Below, piece by piece: positions 53,298 to 62,356 of a stretch of 64,000 nucleotides of DNA. Source of the DNA: Candidatus Rubrivivax defluviihabitans (lineage in GTDB: Bacteria; Pseudomonadota; Gammaproteobacteria; Burkholderiales; Burkholderiaceae_C); NCBI GenBank assembly GCA_016709385.1, contig JADJMW010000001.1, forward strand, positions 62,001 through 126,000, written 5' to 3'. The notes beneath the pieces are model-generated. The model was not told where the DNA came from. It saw only the letters and a list, made by a program, of their open reading frames with translations, and did not search any database. The position numbers were made by a program, and so were the translations under genes. Numbering within the stretch: position 1 is the stretch's first letter; every line of letters begins with the position of its first letter.

Positions 53298-54407
53298 TCA
53301 GATCAGCCGGGCGGGCGACATTCTTTCCGGCTGCACGCCCTGGATCTGCAAGGCTGGCGGCATTGGCATCCCCAGCAGCAAGGCCTCGGCCAGCAGCGCT
53401 GCGCCGGCCGCGCTCTGGATGCCGTAGCCGCCCTGGCCGGCGAGCCAGAAGAAGCCCGCTGCGCGCGGGTCGGCGCCGATCACGAGTTCGCCGTCGGGTG
53501 CAAAGGTGCGCAGCCCCGCCCAGGTGCGGCGCGGGCGGCGGATGACGAGCGTGGTGCGCTCCTCGATGCGCGCGATGCCGGTGGCGATGTCGATCTCCTC
53601 GGCCACCACGTCGTGCGCCGGCACCGGGTCGGCGTTGGCCGGCGAGCCCAGCAGCTGGCCGGCGTCGGGCTTGAAATACCAGCCTTCGTCGACCGCCACC
53701 ACCGCGGGCCAGCCGCGGTGGTCGTGACCCGGGGCTTCGAAGGTGAAGGCGCTGCGGCGCCGCGGCTGCAGGCCCAGCGGTGCCAGGCCGGCGCGCTGCG
53801 CCACGGTGTCGGCCCAGGCACCGGCGGCGTCGACGAGCACTCGCGTGCGCACACTGCGGTCGCCCGACACGGCCAGCGTCCAGCCGCCGGGACTCTGCTG
53901 CGCGACCAAGAGCTCGGCGTCGGTCCACAGCGTGGCGCCCAGCGCTCGCGCGCGGCGCAGCGCCTGCTGGTGCAGCGCATGCACGTCGATATCCATGGCG
54001 TCGGCTTCGACGATGGCGCCGACCAGACCCAATGGCTGCAGGGCCGGCACCCGCGCCAGGGCCGCGCTGGCGTCGATGTGCTGCACGGCGCTGCCGCTGG
54101 CCTGCAGCGCGGCGAACTGCCCCGCCAGCAAGTCTTCCTGGCCTTGCCAGGCCACATAGAGCACGCCGCGCGGCGACAGCACCTCGGGCCCGATCTCGGC
54201 GCGGCTGGCGCGCGTGAGCGCACGCGCCTGCGGCGGGCCGTAGCTTTCCATGAACATGGCGGCACTGCGCCCGGTGCTGTGCAGGCCGGGCTGCGCTTCG
54301 CGTTCCAGCAGCAGCACGCGGCCATGCGCCGCCAGCCGCGCCGCCAGCGTGCAGCCGGCGATGCCGGCGCCGACGACGGCGAAGTCGAACTCGAAGTCGT
54401 TGGGCAT
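53298..54407 (-). CDS. FAD-dependent D-amino-acid dehydrogenase, DauA-like
   Basis: The product is 369 residues from ATG at 54407; a GTG just before is possible. The Rossmann motif VVGAGIAGCTLAARLA is at about 11-26. The sequence HSTGRSAAMFMESYGP is characteristic of D-arginine dehydrogenase (DauA) and its close relatives. A second FAD-contacting motif AGQGGYGIQSA is near the C-terminus. It oxidises D-amino acids, probably D-arginine, to the 2-keto acid. The adjacent arginase gene supports an arginine link. Confidence 0.82.
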   Translation of the reverse strand: MPNDFEFDFAVVGAGIAGCTLAARLAAHGRVLLLEREAQPGLHSTGRSAAMFMESYGPPQARALTRASRAEIGPEVLSPRGVLYVAWQGQEDLLAGQFAALQASGSAVQHIDASAALARVPALQPLGLVGAIVEADAMDIDVHALHQQALRRARALGATLWTDAELLVAQQSPGGWTLAVSGDRSVRTRVLVDAAGAWADTVAQRAGLAPLGLQPRRRSAFTFEAPGHDHRGWPAVVAVDEGWYFKPDAGQLLGSPANADPVPAHDVVAEEIDIATGIARIEERTTLVIRRPRRTWAGLRTFAPDGELVIGADPRAAGFFWLAGQGGYGIQSAAGAALLAEALLLGMPMPPALQIQGVQPERMSPARLI

Positions 54408-54423
54408 CACCGTGCCGCCCGCC

Positions 54424-55341
54424 TCAGTCGCGCATCAGCGTGCTCTTGCCGAACAGGCTCTCGATCAGGTCGACGGCCAGTGCGGCGGTCTTGTTGCGCA
54501 GGTCCAGCGCCGGATTGAGCTCCATCACGTCCAGGCTGGCCAGACGCCCGCTGTCGGCGATCATCTCCATGCACAGCTGCGCTTCGCGGTAGGTCGGCCC
54601 ACCGGGCACCGTGGTGCCCACGCCAGGGGCGATGTCGGGGTCGAGGAAGTCGACGTCGAAGCTCACGTGCAGGTGCGTATTCGCGTCCAGCGTGGCCAGG
54701 GCCAGCTCCATGGTGTGGCGCATGCCCATCTCGTCGATATAGCGCATGTCGAAGACCTCGAGCCCCACTTCGTGCACGAAGCGCTTCTCGCCGGGGTCGA
54801 CGCTGCGGATGCCGATCTGGCGCAGCGTTTTCGGGTTCAGTGCCGGCACCGTGCCGCCGATTCGGACGAGCTCCTGCGGCCCGTGCCCGCACAGGCAGGC
54901 CACCGGCATGCCGTGGATATTGCCACTGGGCGTGAGCACGCTGGTGTTGAAGTCGGCATGGGCGTCGAGCCACAGCACGCGCAGCTTCCTGCCGGCCTCG
55001 CGGCAGTGGCGCGCCACCGCACTGATGCTGCCGATGCCCAGGCAATGGTCGCCGCCCAGCAGGATGGGCAGGCGCTGCAGCCGCAGTTCGGCCAGCACCG
55101 CCTCGTGCACGAGTTCGTTCCAGGCCACCACCTCGTTCAGGTGGCGGTAGCCGTCCACCGGCGGCAGCCAGGGGTTGGCCGGGCCGGCGAGGTTGCCGCG
55201 GTCCTGCACCTCCAGGCCGTGGCCCTCCAGCGTGGCGGCGAGGCCGGCCACGCGAAGGGCCTCGGGCCCCATGCTGGCGCCGCGCGCGCCGGCGCCGATG
55301 TCGGTGGGGGCGCCGATCAAGCTGATGTGGCGTTGGTTCAT
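54424..55341 (-). CDS. rocF: Arginase
   Basis: The product is 305 residues of the ureohydrolase family. Binuclear manganese ligands are in LGGDHCLGIGSIS, WLDAHADFNT and SFDVDFLDPDIAPGVGT, and the substrate loop NIHGMPVA is intact. It hydrolyses L-arginine to ornithine and urea. A 16-base gap links it to the DauA-like gene, suggesting joint arginine use. Agmatinase and formiminoglutamase share the metal motifs, but the HGMP(V)A loop favours arginase. Confidence 0.9.
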   Translation of the reverse strand: MNQRHISLIGAPTDIGAGARGASMGPEALRVAGLAATLEGHGLEVQDRGNLAGPANPWLPPVDGYRHLNEVVAWNELVHEAVLAELRLQRLPILLGGDHCLGIGSISAVARHCREAGRKLRVLWLDAHADFNTSVLTPSGNIHGMPVACLCGHGPQELVRIGGTVPALNPKTLRQIGIRSVDPGEKRFVHEVGLEVFDMRYIDEMGMRHTMELALATLDANTHLHVSFDVDFLDPDIAPGVGTTVPGGPTYREAQLCMEMIADSGRLASLDVMELNPALDLRNKTAALAVDLIESLFGKSTLMRD

Positions 55342-55351
55342 GGGCGAGCGT

Positions 55352-56257
55352 TCAGATGTCGACGGCGAATTCGCCGGTCTGCGTGGGCGGCAGGTCGAAG
55401 CCGTAGTGCGTGGCGAGCACCTCCCAGGCTTCCTCGGCGGTTTCCACGAAGCGCACCAGTCCGGTGTCGCCGGAGCTGATCATGCCGGTCTCGACCAGAT
55501 AGTCGAAGTCGATCAGCCGCTGCCAGAAAGCGCGACCGAAGAGCAGGATCGGCCGCGCGCGGCTCTTTTTCGTCTGCACCAGCGTCATGGTCTCGAACAG
55601 CTCGTCCAGCGTGCCGAAGCCGCCCGGGAAGCACACCAGCGCGATGCTGCGCATCAGGAAGTGCATCTTGCGCAGCGCGAAATAGTGGAACTGGAAACAC
55701 AGCTCGGGCGTGATGTAGGGGTTGGGCGCCTGCTCGTGCGGCAGCACGATGTTCAGGCCGATGCTCTTGCCGCCGACCTCGTGCGCGCCGCGATTGCCGG
55801 CTTCCATGATGCCGGGGCCGCCGCCGGTGACGACATAGATCGGCGTGGCGTGCTCGCGCGAGCGTTCGGTCACCATGCCGGCGAAGCGGCGCGCCTCGTC
55901 GTAGTAGCGGCTCATCAGCGCGGCGGTCTCGGCGCGGCGCAGCGCCTGCGGGTTGCCGCCGGCGCGCGCGGCTTCCAGCGCCAGCGCGGCGTCCTCGGGC
56001 GGCGTGATGCGCGCGCTGCCGAAGATGACGATCGTCGATTCGATGCCCTGCTCCTGCTGCATCATTTCCGGCTTCAGCAGTTCGAGCTGCATGCGCACCG
56101 GGCGCAATTCCTCGCGCAGCAGGAAGTCGGTGTCGGTGAAGGCCAGCCGGTAGGCGCTCTCCGGGCCGGCATAGCGCGACGGCTCGGCTGCGACGGCGGC
56201 CTCTTCCTCGGCGGTGGGGAAATTGCGGGCGGCGAGGGGGGGCTTGTTCGTATCCAT
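55352..56257 (-). CDS. LOG family protein (lysine decarboxylase-like, PGGxGT)
   Basis: The product is 301 residues. The LOG signature is complete: GGGPGIMEAGNRGAHE and CFPGGFGTLDELFE. LOG proteins hydrolyse nucleoside 5'-monophosphates (cytokinin riboside type) or related nucleotides. This is the longer subgroup with an extra ~70-residue N-terminal part. The arginase gene lies 10 bases downstream on the same strand, so cotranscription is likely. Confidence 0.85.
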   Translation of the reverse strand: MDTNKPPLAARNFPTAEEEAAVAAEPSRYAGPESAYRLAFTDTDFLLREELRPVRMQLELLKPEMMQQEQGIESTIVIFGSARITPPEDAALALEAARAGGNPQALRRAETAALMSRYYDEARRFAGMVTERSREHATPIYVVTGGGPGIMEAGNRGAHEVGGKSIGLNIVLPHEQAPNPYITPELCFQFHYFALRKMHFLMRSIALVCFPGGFGTLDELFETMTLVQTKKSRARPILLFGRAFWQRLIDFDYLVETGMISSGDTGLVRFVETAEEAWEVLATHYGFDLPPTQTGEFAVDI

Positions 56258-56291
56258 GGCGTGCAGCTTAACCGCGGTACGGGCGGCGCTC

Positions 56292-57047
56292 TTAGACCGG
56301 GGGCGACAAGGTCTGCACATAGTCGTGCAAGGCCGTGTGCACGGTGGAGACGCGGTATTCCACCGGCCGGTCGCCGAAGCTCAGCGCCGTGCGCCGCAGT
56401 TGCAGCATCGGCGTACCCGGTGCGACGCCGAGCACGCGCGAGACGGCATGGCTGGCCGCCACCGCGCGCGCGCGCTCCTGCACGCGCAGCACGGTGATGC
56501 CGAAGTCGTCCTGGTACAGCCGGTAGATGGTGCCGGGGCGGGTGCGAAAGCGCCTCTCCGTGAGGCCCTTGAACAAGGCCAGGGGCAGCAGAAGACGGTC
56601 GTGCACGACGGCGCGGCCCTGCAGCAGCAAGCGGTTTTCCACCAGCCAGGCGGCATCGCCGGCGCGCTGGCCCAGCGCCTCGGCGGCCTCGTCGTCGAGC
56701 CGGCCGCGTTCGAAGGCCAGCAGTTCGACGCTAGGCACCTCACGCAGGCCGTCGCCACGTTCGACGTGGAAGAACTGGAACAGGAAGCGCTCGCTGCTGT
56801 GCGTGGCGACGAAGGTGCCGCGACCCTGGCGCCGCAGCAGGATGTGCTCGGCCACCAGCTCGCCCACCGCCTGGCGCAGCGTGCCCACCGAGACGCCGAA
56901 GGCGGCGGCCAGCGGCGTCTCGCTGGGCAGCGTGGCGCCAGGGGCCAGCGTGCCGTCCTCGATGGCGCGCAGCAGCGCGCGCTTGACGGCGCGGTACAAG
57001 GGCATGCCCGGCGCGGGGCTGATCGGCGCGAAGCTGCGGGTGTCCAT
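56292..57047 (-). CDS. GntR-family (UTRA) transcriptional regulator
   Basis: The product is 251 residues. The winged helix spans about 15-80 (PSETPLAAAFGVSVGTLRQA) and a UTRA/HutC-type ligand domain follows. It is divergent from the UxaA-family operon, whose promoter carries an operator-like dyad. It most likely represses that operon until its substrate or an intermediate binds. The ATG at 57047 is preferred to a TTG at 57077. Confidence 0.88.
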   Translation of the reverse strand: MDTRSFAPISPAPGMPLYRAVKRALLRAIEDGTLAPGATLPSETPLAAAFGVSVGTLRQAVGELVAEHILLRRQGRGTFVATHSSERFLFQFFHVERGDGLREVPSVELLAFERGRLDDEAAEALGQRAGDAAWLVENRLLLQGRAVVHDRLLLPLALFKGLTERRFRTRPGTIYRLYQDDFGITVLRVQERARAVAASHAVSRVLGVAPGTPMLQLRRTALSFGDRPVEYRVSTVHTALHDYVQTLSPPV

Positions 57048-57084
57048 CGCGGCGATTGTCGCCAGGGTGAACGCCAAGATTCAA

Positions 57085-57130
57085 GTCATCTGTATGACCT
57101 GATTGACAGGCGTGTCCAGCGCCCTAGCAT
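57085..57130 (+). promoter_or_regulatory. GntR operator-like dyad and promoter of the UxaA/Tct operon
   Basis: GTCAT-CTGT-ATGAC (57085-57098) is a perfect inverted repeat of the GntR/HutC type. Immediately after it TTGACA (57103-57108), 16 bases and TAGCAT (57125-57130) make a strong sigma-70-like promoter reading into the operon. The ribosome site AGGAGG is at 57162-57167. Confidence 0.6.
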
Positions 57131-57177
57131 GCGGCCCTGTTCGCGCCATCCAGGCGCAGCCCAGGAGGACACCCCCG

Positions 57178-57459
57178 ATGATTCATTTCGTATTGCACGA
57201 CGCCAGGGACACGGTGGCCGTGGTCGTGGTCGAAGGCGTGAAGGCCGGCATGCCGCTGCAGGGTTGGATCATGGACGAGGACAAGTCCATGACCGTGACC
57301 GCCAGGCAGGACATCCCCATCGGCCACAAGGTCGCGCTGTGCGACATGGCCGCGGGCGACACGGTGCTGAAGTACGGCATCGACATCGGCAAGGTCGTGG
57401 CCCCCATCCAGGCCGGCGAGCACGCGCACGTGCACAACATCAAGACCAAGCGCTGGTAA
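57178..57459 (+). CDS. UxaA-family lyase, small (SAF-domain) subunit, SuyA-like
   Basis: The product is 93 residues forming a single SAF domain: DIPIGHKVALCDMAAGDTV and KYGIDIGKVVAPIQAGEHAH, ending VHNIKTKRW. This is the small subunit of split UxaA-type enzymes such as (2R)-sulfolactate sulfo-lyase SuyA, altronate dehydratase and galactarate dehydratase homologues. It works with the large subunit 14 bases downstream. The AGGAGG site at 57162 supports the ATG at 57178. Confidence 0.82.
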   Translation: MIHFVLHDARDTVAVVVVEGVKAGMPLQGWIMDEDKSMTVTARQDIPIGHKVALCDMAAGDTVLKYGIDIGKVVAPIQAGEHAHVHNIKTKRW

Positions 57460-57473
57460 GCGAAAGGGCAACC

Positions 57474-58649
57474 ATGTCAGTGATCAGCAAAGACACCACC
57501 TTCCTGGGCTACCGGCGCGAGAACGGCCGCGTCGGCGTGCGCAACCACGTCGTCATCCTGCCGCTGGACGACCTGTCCAACGCCGCTTCGGAGGCCGTGG
57601 CGCACAACATCAAGGGCGCGCTGGCCATTCCGCACCCCTACGGCCGGCTGCAGTTCGGCGCCGACCTGGACCTGCACTTCCGCACCCTCATCGGTGCCGG
57701 CTGCAACCCCAACGTGGCCGCGGTGGTGGTCATCGGCATCGAGGACGGCTGGACGCAGAAGGTGGTCGACGGCATCAAGGCCACGGGCAAGCCGGTGGTG
57801 GGTTTCGGGATCGAGCAGCACGGCGACCACGACACCATCATGCGCGCCAGCAAGGCGGCGCGCGAGTTCGTGCAGTGGGCCAGCGAGAAGCAGCGCGAGG
57901 CCTGCCCGATCCACGAGCTGTGGGTCAGCACCAAGTGCGGCGAGAGCGACACCACCAGCGGCTGCGGCGCCAACCCGGCCGTGGGCGACGCCTTCGACAA
58001 GCTGCACGCGCTGGGCAGCTATCTGTGCTTCGGCGAGACCACCGAACTCACCGGCGGCGAGCAGATCGTGGCCGCGCGCTGCGCCAACGACGCCGTGCGC
58101 GAGCAGTTCATGTTCATGTTCAACCGTTACCAGGACGTGATCAACCGCCACAAGACGAGCGACCTGTCGGACAGTCAGCCGACCAAGGGCAACATCCTCG
58201 GCGGCCTGACCACGATCGAGGAAAAGGCGCTGGGCAATATCCAGAAGATCGGCAAGAAGTGCACCGTGGACGGCGTCATCGACAAGGCCGAGATGCCCAC
58301 CCACCCGGGGCTGTGGTTCATGGACTCGTCGTCGGCCGCGGCCGAGATGGTGACGCTGTGCGCGGCTTCGGGCTACGTGGTGCACTTCTTTCCCACCGGC
58401 CAGGGCAACGTCATCGGCAACCCCATCCTGCCGGTGATCAAGCTGTGCGCCAACCCGCGCACCGTGCGCACGATGAGCGAGCACATCGACGTCGACGTCA
58501 CCGGGCTGCTGCAGCGCGAACTCACGCTCGACCAGGCCGGCGACAAGCTGCTGGACTGCATGCTGCGCACCGCGAACGGCCGCCTGACGGCCGCCGAGGC
58601 GCTGGGACACCGCGAATTCGTGATGACGCGCCTTTACGAATCGGCTTGA
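57474..58649 (+). CDS. UxaA-family lyase, large subunit, SuyB-like
   Basis: The product is 391 residues, the size of SuyB. The hallmark is STKCGESDTTSGCGANPAVG near residues 155-175, where cysteines and acidic residues bind the metal, preceded by GRVGVRNHVVILP. Relatives are (2R)-sulfolactate sulfo-lyase and altronate/galactarate dehydratases, which eliminate sulfite or water from a hydroxyacid. The neighbours include two hydroxyacid dehydrogenases and a tricarboxylate-type transporter, so a small hydroxyacid substrate is sure; sulfolactate is the best match to a known cluster. Confidence 0.82.
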   Translation: MSVISKDTTFLGYRRENGRVGVRNHVVILPLDDLSNAASEAVAHNIKGALAIPHPYGRLQFGADLDLHFRTLIGAGCNPNVAAVVVIGIEDGWTQKVVDGIKATGKPVVGFGIEQHGDHDTIMRASKAAREFVQWASEKQREACPIHELWVSTKCGESDTTSGCGANPAVGDAFDKLHALGSYLCFGETTELTGGEQIVAARCANDAVREQFMFMFNRYQDVINRHKTSDLSDSQPTKGNILGGLTTIEEKALGNIQKIGKKCTVDGVIDKAEMPTHPGLWFMDSSSAAAEMVTLCAASGYVVHFFPTGQGNVIGNPILPVIKLCANPRTVRTMSEHIDVDVTGLLQRELTLDQAGDKLLDCMLRTANGRLTAAEALGHREFVMTRLYESA

Positions 58650-58653
58650 GCGC

Positions 58654-59754
58654 ATGAGCACCCATCGCATCGCCGTCATCCCGGGCGACGGCATCGGCAA
58701 GGAGGTGATGCCCGAGGGCCTGCGCGCGCTGGACGCGGCGGCGCGGCGCTTCGGCATCGACCTGGCCTGCGACCATTTCGACTTCGCCAGCTGCGACTAC
58801 TACGCGCAGCACGGCCAGATGCTGCCCGACGACTGGAAGCAGCGCATCGGCGGCCACGCGGCCATCTTCTACGGCGCCGTGGGCTGGCCGGCCACGGTGC
58901 CCGACCACGTCTCGCTGTGGGGTTCGCTGCTCAAATTCCGGCGTGAATTCGACCAGTACGTGAACCTGCGCCCGGCGCGGCTGATGCCCGGCGTGCGCAG
59001 TCCGCTGGTCGATCGCCAGGGCCGGCCGCTGGCGCCGGGCGCGATCGACATGATGATCGTGCGCGAGAACACCGAGGGCGAGTATTCCAGCATCGGCGGG
59101 CGCATGTTCGAGGGCACCGAGCGCGAGGTCGTGATCCAGGAGACGGTGATGTCGCGCGTGGGTGTGGACCGCGTGCTGAAGTTCGCCTTCGAACTGGCGC
59201 AGCGGCGGCCGCGGCGCAAGCTCACCTCGGCCACCAAGAGCAACGGCATCTCGATCACCATGCCTTACTGGGACGAGCGGGTGGCGGCCATGGCTGCGCA
59301 GTATCCGGGCGTGGCGGTGGACCAGTTCCACATCGACATCCTGACCGCGCATTTCGTGCAGAGGCCGACGCAGTTCGACGTGGTGGTGGCGAGCAACCTG
59401 TTCGGCGACATCCTGTCCGACCTGGGCCCCGCCTGCACCGGCACCATCGGCATCGCGCCCTCGGCCAACCTGAACCCCACGCGCGAATGGCCCAGCCTGT
59501 TCGAGCCGGTGCACGGTTCGGCGCCGGACATCGCCGGCCAGGGCATCGCCAACCCGATCGGCCAGATCTGGTCGGGCGCGCTGATGCTCGACTTCCTGGG
59601 CCACCGCGACGCCCACGACGCCATGCTGGCGGCCATCGAAGCCGTGCTCGCCGACCCGGCTGCGCCACGCACGCCCGACCTGGGCGGCACGGCCGGCACG
59701 GCCGACGTAGGCCGCGCCATTGCACAGGCCATCGAACAAACCAACCGGGGTTAG
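58654..59754 (+). CDS. ttuC: Isocitrate/isopropylmalate dehydrogenase-family enzyme (TtuC/DmlA-like)
   Basis: The product is 366 residues. It begins HRIAVIPGDGIGKEVMPEGL, then VRENTEGEYSSIGGRMF, RKLTSATKSNGI, and the metal site FGDILSDLGPA with FEPVHGSAPDIAGQGIANP. The serine of isocitrate dehydrogenase is replaced by the NTEGEYSS pattern of tartrate/D-malate dehydrogenases. It oxidatively decarboxylates D-malate or tartrate to pyruvate or hydroxypyruvate. It is the one enzyme not expected in a sulfolactate pathway. Confidence 0.85.
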   Translation: MSTHRIAVIPGDGIGKEVMPEGLRALDAAARRFGIDLACDHFDFASCDYYAQHGQMLPDDWKQRIGGHAAIFYGAVGWPATVPDHVSLWGSLLKFRREFDQYVNLRPARLMPGVRSPLVDRQGRPLAPGAIDMMIVRENTEGEYSSIGGRMFEGTEREVVIQETVMSRVGVDRVLKFAFELAQRRPRRKLTSATKSNGISITMPYWDERVAAMAAQYPGVAVDQFHIDILTAHFVQRPTQFDVVVASNLFGDILSDLGPACTGTIGIAPSANLNPTREWPSLFEPVHGSAPDIAGQGIANPIGQIWSGALMLDFLGHRDAHDAMLAAIEAVLADPAAPRTPDLGGTAGTADVGRAIAQAIEQTNRG

Positions 59755-59837
59755 CGCCGATGACGGCGGCGCCTGCATACGGCAATGTGCGGTCTCGCCG
59801 AATTGTTCCGATCCTCGACACAAGCAGGAGACAAGAC

Positions 59838-60803
59838 ATGACCCGAAACGCTCGCACGATCCCGGCCGCCCTCGCCGGCCTGGCCCTGGCAGCGGCCGCC
59901 ACGCTGGCCGGCGCGGCCGGTTACCCGGAAAAGACCGTCAACTACATCATCCCCTTCGGCCCTGGGGGTGAGTCCGACATCTCCGCACGCCTGCAGGAAC
60001 CTGTTTTCAAGAAGCTCACCGGCCAGGGCCTGGCCATCCAGTACAAGCCTGGTGCGGGTGGCGCGGCCGGCTGGGCGCAGCTCAACAGCATCACCGGCGA
60101 CGGCTACACCGTGATGGGCACCAACCTGCCGCACATCGTGCTGCAGCCGCTGCAGAAGGACGTGGGCTACAAGACCGACGAGATCACCACCGTGTTCTGG
60201 TTCCACTTCACGCCCGACGCGCTGCTCGTCACCGCCGACAGCCCGATCAAGAACCTGAAGGACTTCGTCGAGGCGGCAAAGAAGACGCCGGGGGCGACGA
60301 CGCTATCGGGTTCGGGCACCAATTCGTCCAACCACCTGGCGCAGCAGCAGTTCGACAAGATGGCCGGCATCAAGACCACCTACGTGCCTTTCGGCGGCAC
60401 CGGGCCGTCCAACACCGCACTCCTGGGCAAGCAGGTCAGCGGCAGCTGGGGCTACACCACGGTACAGATGCAGCTGGGCGACCAGGTGCGCTGCATCGCG
60501 GTGTCGATGGAGCAGCGCCACCCGAAGCTGCCCAACTGCCCCACCTTCAAGGAGCAGGGCTTCAACCTGGTGGGCGGCGCCTACCGCGGCGTGGCGGTGC
60601 CCAAGTCGACGCCGGCCGACGTGCAGGCCAGGCTGGCCGAGATCCTGGCCCAGATCAACGCCGACCCGGAGTTCATCCGCAAGATGGAAGACGGCGGCTT
60701 CGCCATGCTGAACGTCGGCCCGGCGCAGATGGCCGGCTTCATGGCCGAGATCAAGGCACGCTACGAAGCGCTGGCCAAGGAAATGGGCATCGTCAAGCAG
60801 TGA
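59838..60803 (+). CDS. tctC: Tripartite tricarboxylate transporter receptor (TctC/Bug family)
   Basis: The product is 321 residues with a signal peptide of about 26 residues. Bug-family traits are YPEKTVNYIIPFGPGGESDISAR at the start, KPGAGGAAGWAQL, and GTGPSNTALLGKQV. Such receptors bind di- and tricarboxylates or other small acids in the periplasm. The ATG at 59838 follows AGGAGACAAG; the open frame upstream is a shadow of the previous gene. The two membrane subunits are encoded next. Confidence 0.9.
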   Translation: MTRNARTIPAALAGLALAAAATLAGAAGYPEKTVNYIIPFGPGGESDISARLQEPVFKKLTGQGLAIQYKPGAGGAAGWAQLNSITGDGYTVMGTNLPHIVLQPLQKDVGYKTDEITTVFWFHFTPDALLVTADSPIKNLKDFVEAAKKTPGATTLSGSGTNSSNHLAQQQFDKMAGIKTTYVPFGGTGPSNTALLGKQVSGSWGYTTVQMQLGDQVRCIAVSMEQRHPKLPNCPTFKEQGFNLVGGAYRGVAVPKSTPADVQARLAEILAQINADPEFIRKMEDGGFAMLNVGPAQMAGFMAEIKARYEALAKEMGIVKQ

Positions 60804-60838
60804 GCGCGTGAGCTGAAGCGCCCCGCAGCGGCCGCCGC

Positions 60839-62356
60839 ATGGGAAGCCTGGAATACCTTCTCGCGGCGCTGACGCCGCTGAACCTGCTGCTGGCCCTGGC
60901 CGGCGTGGTGGCGGGCACCGTCATCGGTGCCTTGCCGGGCCTGACTGCCACCATGGCGGTGGCGGTGCTGGTGCCCTTCACCTTCGCCATGGAGCCGGCC
61001 GCGGCGCTGATCGCGCTGGGCGCCATCTACACCGGCGCCATCTACGGCGGCGCCTATGCGGCCATCCTGCTCAACACGCCGGGCACGCCGTCGTCCATCG
61101 CCACCACCTTCGACGGTTACCCGATGGCGCGTGCCGGTCGCGGCGACCTGGCGCTCACGCTCGCCTGCCTGTCCTCGGTGGTCGGCGGGCTGGTGGGAGC
61201 CGGCTTCCTGCTGCTGCTCGCGCCGCCCATGGCCACCGTGGCACTGAAGTTCGGACCGGTGGAATATTTCTGGCTCGCCGTCTTCGGCCTCACGCTGATC
61301 GCCTCGCTGGGCGAAGGCAGCACCGTCAAGGGTCTCATCGGCGGCTGCGTGGGGCTGCTGCTGTCGATGGTCGGCGTGGCCGAGGTCGGCGGCGACGTAC
61401 GCTACGTGGGCGACTTCAAGGCCTTGCTGGGCGGCATCGACGTCGTCTCGGCGCTGATCGGCCTGTACTGCGTGCCGGTGCTCATCGAACTCGTGGCCTC
61501 GCCGGGCCAGCACCTGGACGCCGCCGGGCGCGTGGCCAGTTTCCGTTTGCAGGAGGCCAGCGCGCTGATGGGTCGTGCCAAGGTCAACCTGGCGCGCAGT
61601 TCCGTGATCGGCACCATCGTCGGCATCCTGCCGGGGGCGGGCGGGTCGATCGCTTCGCTGGTGGCCTACTCGGAAGCCAAGCGGGTCTCGCCGCGCCGCG
61701 ACCAGTTCGGTCATGGCGAACCGGAGGGCGTGATGGCCACCGAATCGGCCAACAACGCCACCGTCGGCGGCGGCTTCATCCCCACGCTGGTGCTGGGCAT
61801 TCCCGGTACGCCGCCCGACGCCATCATCCTGGGCGCGCTGCTGGTGCAGGGCATCCGCACCGGGCCGACGCTGTTCACGACCCAGGCGCCCATCGTCTAC
61901 ACGTTCATCTGGGGCCTGATCCTGGCCACGATCATCATGCTGCCGGTGGGTCTGCTGATCGGGCGCTTCGCATTCAAGTCCATCGTCGCCATTCCGAAGG
62001 CGGTGCTGGTGCCCGCGGTGGCGCTGCTCACGGTGCTGGGCAGCTTCGCGGTGCACAACAACCCGCACGAGGTGCAGCAGATGGTGGTGCTGGGTGTGGC
62101 GGCGTGGGTGCTGGGGCGGCTCGGCTTCTCGGCTTCGCCGATCGTGCTGGGTTTGATCCTGGGCTCGATCGCCGAACGCGGCTTCGTGCAAGGGCACCTG
62201 ATCGGCGGTGCGCGCGGCAGCGTCTCGGCCGAGTTCCTGGGCCGGCCCATTTCCCTGGCCATCATCGCCTTCATCCTGCTCGGGCTGCTGTGGCCCTGGT
62301 GGGTGAAACGCCGCCAGGCCAGGCAGGGCGTGCAGGGGGTGAGCACGAATGAGTGA
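60839..62356 (+). CDS. tctA: Tripartite tricarboxylate transporter large membrane subunit
   Basis: The product is 505 residues with about twelve membrane helices. The TctA signatures are GALPGLTATMAVAVLVPFTF and NTPGTPSSIATTFDGYPMA, repeated in degenerate form in the second half (LGIPGTPPDAIILGALLVQG). It moves the substrate using an ion gradient. The stop overlaps the small subunit start by 8 bases. Confidence 0.93.
   Translation: MGSLEYLLAALTPLNLLLALAGVVAGTVIGALPGLTATMAVAVLVPFTFAMEPAAALIALGAIYTGAIYGGAYAAILLNTPGTPSSIATTFDGYPMARAGRGDLALTLACLSSVVGGLVGAGFLLLLAPPMATVALKFGPVEYFWLAVFGLTLIASLGEGSTVKGLIGGCVGLLLSMVGVAEVGGDVRYVGDFKALLGGIDVVSALIGLYCVPVLIELVASPGQHLDAAGRVASFRLQEASALMGRAKVNLARSSVIGTIVGILPGAGGSIASLVAYSEAKRVSPRRDQFGHGEPEGVMATESANNATVGGGFIPTLVLGIPGTPPDAIILGALLVQGIRTGPTLFTTQAPIVYTFIWGLILATIIMLPVGLLIGRFAFKSIVAIPKAVLVPAVALLTVLGSFAVHNNPHEVQQMVVLGVAAWVLGRLGFSASPIVLGLILGSIAERGFVQGHLIGGARGSVSAEFLGRPISLAIIAFILLGLLWPWWVKRRQARQGVQGVSTNE

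Noticed and set aside
50752..53928. 1058-codon minus-strand frame joining FHA, protease and oxidase regions
   Set aside because: Only its last third is the real FHA protein; the rest is out of frame with the S1C protease and DauA-like genes, whose motifs are intact.
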